The position numbers were made by a program, and so were the translations under genes. This document shows, one piece after another, positions 23,259 through 31,005 of a stretch of 64,000 bases of DNA. Origin of the DNA: Microbacterium thalassium (GTDB taxonomy: Bacteria > Actinomycetota > Actinomycetes > Actinomycetales > Microbacteriaceae); contig NZ_JACHML010000001.1 of NCBI RefSeq assembly GCF_014208045.1, positions 2,232,001 to 2,296,000 on the forward strand. Reading direction: 5' to 3'. Within the stretch, counting starts at the first letter, position 1, and each line of letters begins with the position of its first letter. Under the pieces are notes generated by a model that saw only the letters and a list, made by a program, of their open reading frames with translations, made no database searches and was not told the origin of the DNA.

Positions 23259-23346
23259 GCGGCGGGTTCTCCTGGGCCGTCGGGTGCACGTGCCCGTGTC
23301 GGGGCACATGCGGTTCGCGGATCGTCCGGGGTCGGGACGGAACCTG

Positions 23347-23352
23347 TAGAAT
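23347..23352 (+). promoter_or_regulatory. -10 hexamer of the suf operon
   Basis: TAGAAT preceded directly by TG. It lies about 174 nt before sufB, so the leader is long, roughly 165 nt. No SufR gene stands upstream, unlike in mycobacteria. Confidence 0.5.
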
Positions 23353-23525
23353 CGATTGGTCGGCTGCGGGCGTGGAATCGCGCCGCGCACCACTGACAGT
23401 CTAGGCGCGAGGTCAGCGCCGAAAAGTGAGGGCCCACCAGCGGCATCCCCTCCCGGTAACTCCACCGGGGGAGCAGGAATGCCGGGGCGGATGACACCGT
23501 TTGGACCCGGAGGAGAAAATCGACC

Positions 23526-24944
23526 ATGTCTGATGTGCTGATCGACCGGCCGGAGCTCGAGGGCCTCGGCGTCTACGAATTCGGATGGCACGACCCCGAC
23601 GCCGCCGGCGCGAGCGCGAAGCGCGGTCTGAGCGAGGCGGTCGTCCGCGACATCTCGGCCCTCAAGGCCGAGCCCGAATGGATGCTGAAGACCCGGCTGA
23701 AGGCTCTGCAGCTGTTCGGCCGCAAGCCGATGCCGACGTGGGGCGCCGATCTCAGCGCCATCGACTTCGACAACATCAAGTACTTCGTCCGGTCCACCGA
23801 GAAGCAGGCGCAGACCTGGGAGGACCTCCCCGAGGACATCCGCAACACCTACGAGCGCCTCGGCATCCCCGAGGCCGAGCGCGCGCGCCTGGTCGCCGGC
23901 GTCGCGGCCCAGTACGAGTCCGAGGTCGTCTACCACCAGATCCGCGAGGACCTCGAGGCGCAGGGCGTCATCTTCATGGACACCGACACGGCGCTGCGCG
24001 AGCACCCCGAATTCTTCGAGGAGTACTTCGGCACCGTGATCCCCGCCGGTGACAACAAGTTCGCCGCGCTGAACACCGCGGTGTGGTCGGGCGGATCGTT
24101 CGTGTACGTGCCCAAGGGCGTGCACGTCGAGATCCCGCTGCAGGCGTACTTCCGCATCAACACCGAGAACATGGGCCAGTTCGAGCGGACGCTGATCATC
24201 GCCGACGAGGACAGCTACGTCCACTACATCGAGGGCTGCACGGCTCCGATCTACAAGAGCGACTCGCTGCACTCGGCCGTCGTCGAGATCATCGTGAAGA
24301 AGAACGCCCGCGTTCGCTACACGACGATCCAGAACTGGTCGAACAACGTCTACAACCTCGTCACCAAGCGCGCCGTCGCCCACGAGGGCGCGACGATGGA
24401 GTGGGTCGACGGCAACATCGGCTCGAAGGTGACGATGAAGTACCCGTCGATCTTCCTGATGGGCGAGCACGCCAAGGGCGAGACGCTCTCGGTCGCCTTC
24501 GCCGGTCCCGGCCAGCACCAGGACGCCGGCGCGAAGATGATCCACATGGCGCCGTACACGCAGTCGTCGATCGTGTCGAAGTCGATTGCTCGCGGCGGCG
24601 GCCGCGCGGGCTACCGCGGCGAGGTGCGCGTCGACCAGAACGCGCACCACTCCGCCAACACCGTGCGATGCGACGCCCTGCTCGTCGACACGATCTCGCG
24701 CTCGGACACGTATCCGGCGATCGACATCCGCGTCGACGACGTGCACCTGGGCCATGAGGCGACGGTGTCGAAGGTCAGCGAGGAGCAGCTGTTCTACCTG
24801 CAGTCCCGCGGCCTTCCCGAGGACGAGGCGATGGCGATGATCGTGCGCGGCTTCATCGAGCCGATCGCGCGCGAGCTGCCGATGGAATACGCCATGGAAC
24901 TGAACAAGCTCATCGAGATGGGCATGGAAGGATCGGTCGGCTAG
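23526..24944 (+). CDS. sufB: Fe-S cluster assembly scaffold protein SufB
   Basis: SufB is the scaffold subunit of the SufBCD complex on which iron-sulfur clusters are built. The 472-residue product has the beta-helix core with [31 protein letters not shown] (a cysteine proposed to accept sulfur) and [20 protein letters not shown] lies 10 nt before the ATG. No intein is present, unlike in mycobacterial SufB. sufD starts immediately at the stop codon. The long upstream leader suggests regulation, but no SufR or IscR site was recognised. Confidence 0.97.
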   Translation: MSDVLIDRPELEGLGVYEFGWHDPDAAGASAKRGLSEAVVRDISALKAEPEWMLKTRLKALQLFGRKPMPTWGADLSAIDFDNIKYFVRSTEKQAQTWEDLPEDIRNTYERLGIPEAERARLVAGVAAQYESEVVYHQIREDLEAQGVIFMDTDTALREHPEFFEEYFGTVIPAGDNKFAALNTAVWSGGSFVYVPKGVHVEIPLQAYFRINTENMGQFERTLIIADEDSYVHYIEGCTAPIYKSDSLHSAVVEIIVKKNARVRYTTIQNWSNNVYNLVTKRAVAHEGATMEWVDGNIGSKVTMKYPSIFLMGEHAKGETLSVAFAGPGQHQDAGAKMIHMAPYTQSSIVSKSIARGGGRAGYRGEVRVDQNAHHSANTVRCDALLVDTISRSDTYPAIDIRVDDVHLGHEATVSKVSEEQLFYLQSRGLPEDEAMAMIVRGFIEPIARELPMEYAMELNKLIEMGMEGSVG

Positions 24945-26153
24945 ATGACGACCACGACGCAGGCACCCGCGACGGTGCCGGGATCTCGGCCGCATTCGGA
25001 CGGGGCGGGAGCATTCGTTCCGGTGCAGACGCGCTCGGAGCGTCCGCACTCGTACGACCCCGCGGACTTCGAGATCCCGACCGGCCGCGAGGTCAACTGG
25101 AAGCACGCCCCCGTGGCGCGGCTGGCGCCCCTCTTCGAGGACGTCGCCGCCGATGACCGGCCGGGCGACCCCGCCGTCGAGTACGCGGTGACCGCCCCCG
25201 AGGCGGTCGTCGTGGGATCGCTGCGGGCCGGCGAGGCGCCGCGCGGCGATGTCTTCGAACCCGAGGACCGCGTCGCCGCCATCGCGTGGCGCCGCACCGA
25301 CGAGGCGCTGCACGTGAGGATCCCCCGGGACGTCGAGCTCGAGGCGCCGGTCGTCGTCGAGATGAGCGGCCGCGGGGCGGACCGCCGCGCGAACGCGCAC
25401 ATCGTGATCGAGGCCGAGACCCACGCGCGCGGCACCGTGCTGCTGCGGCACGCCGGATCGGCGCAGTTCGACGAGAACGTCGAGGTCATCGCGCGCGACG
25501 GCTCGCACCTCGAGGTCGTCAGCGTGCAGCAGTGGGAGGACGACGCGGTGCACGCGGCATCCCACCAGGCGCGCGTCGACCGGGACGCCACCCTGCGCCA
25601 CATCGTCGTCAGCTTCGGCGGTGGCGTCGTGCGGGTCAACCCGAGCGTCGAGCTGGCCGGCACCGGCTCGCGCGGAGAGCTGTACGGCCTGAGCTACGCC
25701 GACGCCGGGCAGCACCTCGAGAGCCAGGTGTACCTGTTCCACAAGGGCGCCGAGACCAGCGGCGACGTCCTCTACAAGGGCGCGCTGCAGGGCGAGAGCG
25801 CGCGCAGCGTGTGGATCGGCGACGTCCTCATCGGGCCGGATGCCGTGGGCACCGACTCCTACGAGGCCAACCGCAACCTGGTGCTCACCGACGGCGCCCG
25901 CGCGGATTCGATCCCGAACCTCGAGATCGAGACCGGCGACATCCGCGGCGCGGGCCACGCCAGCGCGACCGGCCGCTTCGACGACGAGCAGCTCTTCTAC
26001 CTGCAGGCCCGCGGCATCCCCGAGGACGAGGCACGCCGTCTCGTCGTGCTCGGATTCCTCGCCGAGATCGTGCAGAAGATCGGCATCGACGACCTCGAGG
26101 CCGAGCTGTTCGACCTCATCGAGGCCGAGCTCGCGCAGGAGGTGTCCCGATGA
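24945..26153 (+). CDS. sufD: Fe-S cluster assembly protein SufD
   Basis: SufD pairs with SufB in the SufBC2D scaffold complex and is involved in iron acquisition. The 402-residue protein shares the C-terminal core with SufB: GELYGLSYADAGQHLESQVYLFHKG, VWIGDVLIGPDAVGTDSYEANRNLVL and the closing FYLQARGIPEDEARRLVVLGFL. The N-terminus is less conserved, as usual. The ATG follows the sufB stop without a gap, and its own stop overlaps the ferredoxin gene. Confidence 0.96.
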   Translation: MTTTTQAPATVPGSRPHSDGAGAFVPVQTRSERPHSYDPADFEIPTGREVNWKHAPVARLAPLFEDVAADDRPGDPAVEYAVTAPEAVVVGSLRAGEAPRGDVFEPEDRVAAIAWRRTDEALHVRIPRDVELEAPVVVEMSGRGADRRANAHIVIEAETHARGTVLLRHAGSAQFDENVEVIARDGSHLEVVSVQQWEDDAVHAASHQARVDRDATLRHIVVSFGGGVVRVNPSVELAGTGSRGELYGLSYADAGQHLESQVYLFHKGAETSGDVLYKGALQGESARSVWIGDVLIGPDAVGTDSYEANRNLVLTDGARADSIPNLEIETGDIRGAGHASATGRFDDEQLFYLQARGIPEDEARRLVVLGFLAEIVQKIGIDDLEAELFDLIEAELAQEVSR

Positions 26154-26476
26154 CCGCTCAGCGCGCCTGCGCGCTGAGCGAGCTCGAGCAGGACACCGCC
26201 CTGCGCGTCGAGCTGGACGGCGTCGCCATCGCGGTGGTGCTCGACGGCAACGGCGAGGTGCACGCCATCGGCGACACCTGCACCCACGGCGACATCTCGC
26301 TCGCCGAGGGCTTCGTCGAGGACGACACCCTGGAGTGCTGGGCCCACGGCTCGGCCTTCTCGCTGCGCACCGGCAAGCCCCTGAACCTCCCCGCCTATGA
26401 GCCCGTGCCCGTGTTCGAGGTCACCATCGACGGCGACGATGTGCTCATCGATACGAACGTGAAGAAGGAAGTCTGA
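26150..26476 (+). CDS. Rieske-type non-heme iron ferredoxin in the suf operon
   Basis: The 108-residue protein has a Rieske [2Fe-2S] motif, CTHGDIS with C-x2-H in LECWAHG and the closing FSLRTGKPLNLPAYEPVPVFEV. It resembles the small ferredoxin components of bacterial dioxygenases. Within actinobacterial suf operons such a protein is common between sufD and sufC; a role as electron donor or cluster carrier is inferred, not shown. The ATG overlaps the sufD stop (ATGA), so translation is coupled. Confidence 0.9.
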   Translation: MTAQRACALSELEQDTALRVELDGVAIAVVLDGNGEVHAIGDTCTHGDISLAEGFVEDDTLECWAHGSAFSLRTGKPLNLPAYEPVPVFEVTIDGDDVLIDTNVKKEV

Positions 26477-26481
26477 AACCT

Positions 26482-27264
26482 ATGTCTGTCCTCGAGATCC
26501 GAGACCTGCATGTGACGGTCGAGACCGAAGCCGGCACGACCCCGATCCTCAACGGCGTCACCCTCACCATCCGCACCGGTGAGACCCACGCGATCATGGG
26601 CCCGAACGGCTCGGGCAAGTCGACCCTGGCGTACACGATCGCCGGTCACCCGAAGTACACCGTGACGAGCGGCTCGATCACGTTCGACGGCGAGGACGTC
26701 CTCGAGATGTCGGTCGACGAGCGCGCCCGCGCGGGCCTGTTCCTGGCCATGCAGTACCCGGTCGAGATCCCCGGCGTCACGGTGACGAACTTCCTCCGCA
26801 CCGCCAAGACGGCCCTGGACGGCGAGGCCCCCTCGATCCGCACGTGGACGAAGGACGTCAAGGAGTCCATGAAGAACCTGCGCATGGACGCGAAGTTCGC
26901 CCAGCGCAACGTGAACGAGGGCTTCTCCGGCGGCGAGAAGAAGCGGCACGAGATCCTGCAGCTCGAGGTTCTGAAGCCGAAGATGGCCGTGCTGGACGAG
27001 ACCGACTCCGGCCTCGACGTCGACGCGCTCAAGATCGTCTCCGAGGGCGTGAACCGCGCCAAGGAGGCGACCGACCTCGGTGTGCTGCTGATCACGCACT
27101 ACACGCGCATCCTCCGCTACATCCACCCGGACTACGTCCACGTCATGGTGGGCGGCAGGATCGTGGAGGAGGGCGGCCCCGAGCTCGCGACGCGACTCGA
27201 GGACGAGGGCTACGACCGATTCCTGGCGCCGCTCGAGGGCGCTTCGGCCGACGCGGACGCCTAG
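26482..27264 (+). CDS. sufC: Fe-S cluster assembly ATPase SufC
   Basis: SufC is the ABC-type ATPase that drives conformational changes in SufBCD. The 260-residue protein has Walker A GPNGSGKST, the signature FSGGEKKRHEIL and Walker B VLDETDSGLDVDALK, followed by THYTRILRYIHPDYVHVM. No membrane domain is expected. It lies 5 bp after the ferredoxin gene. Its TAG stop codon is the first half of a TAGAAT hexamer that probably starts transcription of the next gene. Confidence 0.97.
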   Translation: MSVLEIRDLHVTVETEAGTTPILNGVTLTIRTGETHAIMGPNGSGKSTLAYTIAGHPKYTVTSGSITFDGEDVLEMSVDERARAGLFLAMQYPVEIPGVTVTNFLRTAKTALDGEAPSIRTWTKDVKESMKNLRMDAKFAQRNVNEGFSGGEKKRHEILQLEVLKPKMAVLDETDSGLDVDALKIVSEGVNRAKEATDLGVLLITHYTRILRYIHPDYVHVMVGGRIVEEGGPELATRLEDEGYDRFLAPLEGASADADA

Positions 27265-27267
27265 AAT
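27262..27267 (+). promoter_or_regulatory. -10 hexamer overlapping the sufC stop, leaderless start for the SufT-like gene
   Basis: TAGAAT ends 7 nt before the ATG at 27274. The first three bases are the sufC stop codon. Confidence 0.55.
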
Positions 27268-27273
27268 CGTTAC

Positions 27274-27603
27274 ATGACCGCAACACTCGCGCCCGAGAAG
27301 TACGACGAGGTCATCGAGGCCCTCAAGGACGTCATGGACCCCGAACTGGGGATCAATGTCGTCGACCTGGGCCTGATCTACGATCTCGCGTGGGACGACG
27401 ACAACGACGCGCTGGTCATCCACATGACGCTCACGTCGGCCGGATGCCCGCTGACCGACGTCCTCGAGGAGCAGACGGCCCAGGCACTGGACGACGTCGT
27501 GGAGCGGTTCCGCATCAACTGGGTGTGGATGCCGCCGTGGGGCCCCGAGCGGATCACGGACGACGGGCGCGACATGATGCGCGCGCTCGGTTTCGCCATC
27601 TGA
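27274..27603 (+). CDS. sufT: MIP18/DUF59 metal-sulfur cluster assembly factor (SufT-like)
   Basis: Members of this family help mature iron-sulfur proteins. The 109-residue protein shows the DUF59 core: VMDPELGINVVDLGLIYDLAW, the conserved Cys in LTSAGCPLTD, and a C-terminal WMPPWGPERITDDGRDMMRALGF. It stands at the place where SufT is found in actinobacterial suf operons. The sulfur donor genes sufS and sufU that usually lie between sufC and sufT are absent here. Its own leaderless promoter is proposed at 27262-27267, so it may be expressed both with and apart from sufBDC. Confidence 0.88.
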   Translation: MTATLAPEKYDEVIEALKDVMDPELGINVVDLGLIYDLAWDDDNDALVIHMTLTSAGCPLTDVLEEQTAQALDDVVERFRINWVWMPPWGPERITDDGRDMMRALGFAI

Positions 27604-27634
27604 TGCGCGCAGAGCCGGAGGGCGACCCGATGGC

Positions 27635-27640
27635 TAGGCT
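27635..27640 (+). promoter_or_regulatory. -10 hexamer, leaderless start for the PatB/MalY-type gene
   Basis: TAGGCT ends 7 nt before the GTG at 27647. Confidence 0.5.
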
Positions 27641-27646
27641 CATGTG

Positions 27647-28807
27647 GTGAGCGTGACACCCCTCGAAGCCCTGCCGATCGACCAGCTGCGGCTCCGGTCC
27701 AGCACGAAGTGGCGGAAGTACCCCGACGACGTGCTGCCGCTGTTCGTCGCCGAGACGGACTTCGCGCTCGCGCCGGGGATCACCGCGGCGCTCGCGCGAG
27801 CCGTCGGGCTCGGCGACACCGGCTACACGCCCCCGGATCCCGGCATCCGGGACGCCTTCGCCCGCTTCGCGCAGCGCCGCTTCGGGTGGGACGTCGACCC
27901 CGCGCGGGTGCGGTCGACCGGCGACGTCATCATGGGCGTCGTCGAGATCCTGCGGGCCGTGACCGACCCGGGGGACCGGGTCGTGGTGACACCGCCGGTG
28001 TACCCGCCGTTCTACGACTGCGTGCCCGAGGCGGGCGGTGTCGTGGAGCGCGTGCCGCTGATCGAGACGGATGCCGCCTGGGAGCTGGATCTGGCCGGCA
28101 TCGAGGCGGCGCTGGCGGACGGCGCGCGAGCCGTGTTGCTGTGCAACCCGCACAACCCCACCGGCACGGCGCACGCCCGCGAGAGCCTCGCCGCTCTCTC
28201 CGACATCGCGGAGCGCCACGGTGCCGTCGTGGTCAGCGACGAGATCCACGCGCCGCTCGTCCAGCCCGGCGTGGCCTTCACGCCGTTCCTCGCCGCGTCG
28301 CCGGCGGCAGCCCGCGTCGGGTATGCCGTGACGAGCGCCTCGAAGGCGTTCAATCTCGCCGGCCTCAAGTGCGCGCTCATGGTCACCGCCGATGACGCGA
28401 CGACGCGGGTCGTGAACGGGCTGCCGGTCGAGGTCGAGTGGCGGACGGGTCTGTTCGGCGCGCTGGCCGGAGTCGCCGCGTTCTCCGAGGAGAGCGACGC
28501 ATGGCTCGATGCGCTGCTGGCGAGGCTCGACGAGAACCGCCGGCTGCTGGCCGACCTCCTCGCCGAGCATGTGCCCGGCGCCCGGTTCCGCATCCCCGAC
28601 GCGGGGTTCCTCGCCTGGGTGGATCTGACCGACCTCGGGTGGGGCGACAACCCCGCGGTGAAGATCCTGCGCGACGCGAAGGTCGCGCTGCACTTCGGTC
28701 CGCACTTCGGCGTCGAGGGACGCGGCCACGTGCGCATCAACTTCGGCTGCTCGCCCGACGTGCTGCGGGAGGCCGTCGAGCGCATCGGCGCGCTGCTGCA
28801 CCGGTGA
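27647..28807 (+). CDS. PatB/MalY-type PLP-dependent C-S lyase/aminotransferase
   Basis: The 386-residue protein is a fold-type I PLP enzyme of the MalY/PatB class. These cleave C-S bonds (cystathionine or cysteine-like substrates) or transaminate. Visible motifs are KWRKYPDDVLPLFVAETDF at the N-terminus, LLCNPHNPTGTAHA, VVSDEIHAPLV, and the PLP lysine in TSASKAFNLAGLKCAL. The GTG at 27647 is chosen because it lies 7 nt from a TAGGCT hexamer; GTG 27644 is an alternative. Its position where SufS would be expected is suggestive, but it is not a SufS homologue: the catalytic-Cys loop of group II desulfurases is not seen. The stop overlaps the MFS gene. Confidence 0.85.
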   Translation: MSVTPLEALPIDQLRLRSSTKWRKYPDDVLPLFVAETDFALAPGITAALARAVGLGDTGYTPPDPGIRDAFARFAQRRFGWDVDPARVRSTGDVIMGVVEILRAVTDPGDRVVVTPPVYPPFYDCVPEAGGVVERVPLIETDAAWELDLAGIEAALADGARAVLLCNPHNPTGTAHARESLAALSDIAERHGAVVVSDEIHAPLVQPGVAFTPFLAASPAAARVGYAVTSASKAFNLAGLKCALMVTADDATTRVVNGLPVEVEWRTGLFGALAGVAAFSEESDAWLDALLARLDENRRLLADLLAEHVPGARFRIPDAGFLAWVDLTDLGWGDNPAVKILRDAKVALHFGPHFGVEGRGHVRINFGCSPDVLREAVERIGALLHR

Positions 28808-30171
28808 ACACGTCCTCCGGCTCGGGCATCTGGTCGTCGCGGACCGTCGGGGTCACCGTCGGCGCGATCGCGCTGATCTTCCTCGCGGCGCTCGAGTCGC
28901 TCGCCGTGACGACGGTGATGCCCGTCGTCGCCGCGGAGCTCGACGGCGCGGCGCTGTACGCGGTCGCGTTCTCGGGAACCTTCGCGGCGAGCGTCATCGG
29001 CATGGTCGCGTCGGGCGCGTGGTGCGACCGCGCGAGCCCGCTGGGTCCGCTCGCGACCGCGGTCGGCCTGTTCGTGCTGGGTCTGATCGTGGCGGGGATC
29101 GCGACGTCGATGCCGGTGCTGGTGATCGGGCGCCTGCTGCAGGGACTGGGCGCAGGCGGCCAGACGGTGGCCCTCTACGTGGTGGTGGCGCGCGTGTATC
29201 CGGCCGCGCAGCACGGTCGGGTGTTCGCAGCGTTCGCGGCCGCGTGGGTGATCCCGTCGCTCATCGGACCGGTCCTCGCCGGCGCCGTGGCGGAGTTCCT
29301 CCACTGGCGGTGGGTCTTCCTCGGTGTCGCCGTGCTCACCCTCGCGGCCTTCGCGCTGGTGTGGGTGCGCCTGCGCACGATGCAGCTGGCCACCGAGCAC
29401 CCGGAGCCCGCGCGGGTCGGCGCACGCCTGGTGTGGGCGGTCGTGGTCGCCGTGGCGGCCCTCGCTCTGAGCCTGGCGCACGAGGCGGGCCCCTGGACGC
29501 CGGTGGTCGTCGCCGTCGCCGCTGTCGCGATCGCGGTGGCGATCCGCCCGCTGGTGCCCCGCGGAACGCTCGGTGCCGCGCGCGGCCTGCCGAGCGTCGT
29601 GCTCATGCGCGGCATGGTCGCGGGCGCGCTGTTCGGCGCCGAGGTGTACCTGCCCTATCTGCTGATCGCCGAGTACGGCCTCTCGCCCGTGTGGGCGGGT
29701 GCGGGCCTGACCGCCGCGGCGCTGCTGTGGGCGACGGGCTCGGCCGTGCAGGGCAGATGGGGCGACGCTCTGGGCAGTACGCGGATCGCGATCGTGGGCA
29801 TCGCTCTGCTGGCGAGCGCCACGGCCATCGCGACGGCGACGGCCGCGTGGCACGGCCTGCCCGCGGTGCTCGTGGCCGGATGGGCGCTGGCGGGGGCGGG
29901 CATGGGGCTGATGTACCCGCGCCTGTCGGTCCTGACGCTGTCGTTCTCGTCGCCGCAGAACCAGGGCTTCAACTCGTCGGCGCTGTCGATCTCGGAGGCC
30001 GTGGGGGCGGCCTCGGTCACCGCGCTGCTCGGTGTCGCCTTCGCCGCGGTTGGCGGGGGCGCGGCGGCGTTCGCGACCGTCTTCGCTCTGGCGACCGCGG
30101 TGGCCGTCGCGGCGCTGGTGCCGGGGCTGCGGCTGGGCATGGTCGCCGACGGGGCTCACCTGCCGCGGTGA
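28804..30171 (+). CDS. MFS transporter, probable drug exporter type
   Basis: The 455-residue protein has about 12-14 membrane helices and the MFS motifs GRLLQGLGAGGQTVALYVVVARVYP (helix 4 region) and GAWCDRASPLGPLA (motif A-like loop). The N-terminal ALESLAVTTVMPVVAAEL is typical of DHA2-like exporters. The substrate is unknown. Its GTG start overlaps the stop of the C-S lyase gene (GTGA), so the two are translationally coupled, suggesting linked roles such as export of an amino acid or thiol product. A strong hairpin follows. Confidence 0.85.
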   Translation: MNTSSGSGIWSSRTVGVTVGAIALIFLAALESLAVTTVMPVVAAELDGAALYAVAFSGTFAASVIGMVASGAWCDRASPLGPLATAVGLFVLGLIVAGIATSMPVLVIGRLLQGLGAGGQTVALYVVVARVYPAAQHGRVFAAFAAAWVIPSLIGPVLAGAVAEFLHWRWVFLGVAVLTLAAFALVWVRLRTMQLATEHPEPARVGARLVWAVVVAVAALALSLAHEAGPWTPVVVAVAAVAIAVAIRPLVPRGTLGAARGLPSVVLMRGMVAGALFGAEVYLPYLLIAEYGLSPVWAGAGLTAAALLWATGSAVQGRWGDALGSTRIAIVGIALLASATAIATATAAWHGLPAVLVAGWALAGAGMGLMYPRLSVLTLSFSSPQNQGFNSSALSISEAVGAASVTALLGVAFAAVGGGAAAFATVFALATAVAVAALVPGLRLGMVADGAHLPR

Positions 30172-30192
30172 CGACGTCCGCGGACAGCAGAC

Positions 30193-30222
30193 GAAAGCCC
30201 CGGCCGACCGGCCGGGGCTTTC
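30193..30222. terminator. Terminator after the MFS gene
   Basis: GAAAGCCCCGGCC and GGCCGGGGCTTTC form a perfect 13-bp stem with a GACC loop. Confidence 0.8.
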
Positions 30223-30228
30223 GCACGA

Positions 30229-30251
30229 GGATGCCGGAGGACCCGGCATCC
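30229..30251 (-). terminator. Terminator at the end of bioY
   Basis: GGATGCCGG and CCGGCATCC form a 9-bp stem that begins 2 nt after the bioY stop on the minus strand. With the hairpin at 30193-30222 it separates two convergent genes. Confidence 0.55.
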
Positions 30252-30253
30252 GC

Positions 30254-30889
30254 TCACTTCTTGGCGGCGTCCGCGCGGCGCACGAGCGCCCACGCGCCGG
30301 GGATGACGGCGGCGGCGATGGCGGCCTTGATGAGCCCGCCGATGATGAACGGGAACAGGCCCGCCTCGAGCAGCTGCCAGAACGACAGCTCCAGGCCCAT
30401 CACACCGTTGAGGATCAGCGCCATGTACGGGATGCCGAAGAGGAACGGCACGACGCTGGCGGCAGCGAACCCGATGAAGGCGAGCCACGGCTTGCGGTCC
30501 CACGCGCGCTCGGCGAACCAGCCGGCGACGAACGCCGCGGCGATGAAGCCGATGATGAAGCCGAAGCTGGGGGCCGCGACGATGGCGACCGAACCGGCGA
30601 AGCCGGCGAACACCGGGAGGCCCGCGAGACCGGCGAGCATGTAGACGGCGAGCGAGGTCGCACCGCGGCGGGCGCCGAGCGCGGCGCCGACGATGACGAC
30701 GCCGAGGGTCTGACCGGTGATCGGGACCGGCCACAGGGGGATGCTCACCTGCGCGAGCACCGCGACGAGGGCGGCGCCGGCGACGACGAGCGTCGCGTCG
30801 ACGGCGAACGCGCGGGCGCGGGAGGACGGCCGCGCGATGACGTCGGCCAGGACGCGGCGACGGGACGGGGCGGGGGCGGCGAGAGTCAT
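30254..30889 (-). CDS. bioY: Biotin transporter BioY (ECF substrate-binding subunit)
   Basis: BioY is the integral membrane S-component that captures biotin. The 211-residue protein has six membrane helices with QVSIPLWPVPITGQTLGVVIVGAALGARRG, YMLAGLAGLPVF and GFIIGFIAAAFVAGWFAER. The ATG at 30889 has AGGAG 7-8 nt upstream; the longer frame is discarded. No bioM or bioN (ATPase and T-component) follows, so it is a solitary BioY that either works alone or uses a shared ECF module. It is divergent from the ABC-F gene. Confidence 0.93.
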   Translation of the reverse strand: MTLAAPAPSRRRVLADVIARPSSRARAFAVDATLVVAGAALVAVLAQVSIPLWPVPITGQTLGVVIVGAALGARRGATSLAVYMLAGLAGLPVFAGFAGSVAIVAAPSFGFIIGFIAAAFVAGWFAERAWDRKPWLAFIGFAAASVVPFLFGIPYMALILNGVMGLELSFWQLLEAGLFPFIIGGLIKAAIAAAVIPGAWALVRRADAAKK

Positions 30890-30940
30890 TCGTGGCTCCT
30901 TCGGCGGCGGGCGCACGGCGGCGCCTCGGGCATTGCCACT

Positions 30941-30946
30941 TATACT
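30941..30946 (+). promoter_or_regulatory. -10 hexamer of the ABC-F gene
   Basis: TATACT, an almost perfect -10, 60 nt before the GTG start. The complementary strand reads AGTATAAGTGG, so a bioY promoter may overlap here. Confidence 0.5.
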
Positions 30947-31005
30947 AGGGGGCTGGCCATCGGCCCACCCTTGTACCCCATCACCGAACGAAACGGACAT
31001 TCGCT

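Noticed and set aside
23285..23310. Imperfect hairpin GTGCCC/GGGCAC between ctaA and sufB
   Set aside because: Short and GC-rich; such stems are frequent by chance here, and no role could be assigned.
23259..25958. N-terminal extension of the ctaA frame across sufB and sufD
   Set aside because: CtaA homology begins at the ATG at 23258, which has AGGAGAA; the rest lies antisense to sufBD.
30890..31005. Biotin or other riboswitch before bioY
   Set aside because: The short leader has no recognisable riboswitch fold; an ordinary divergent promoter explains the region.
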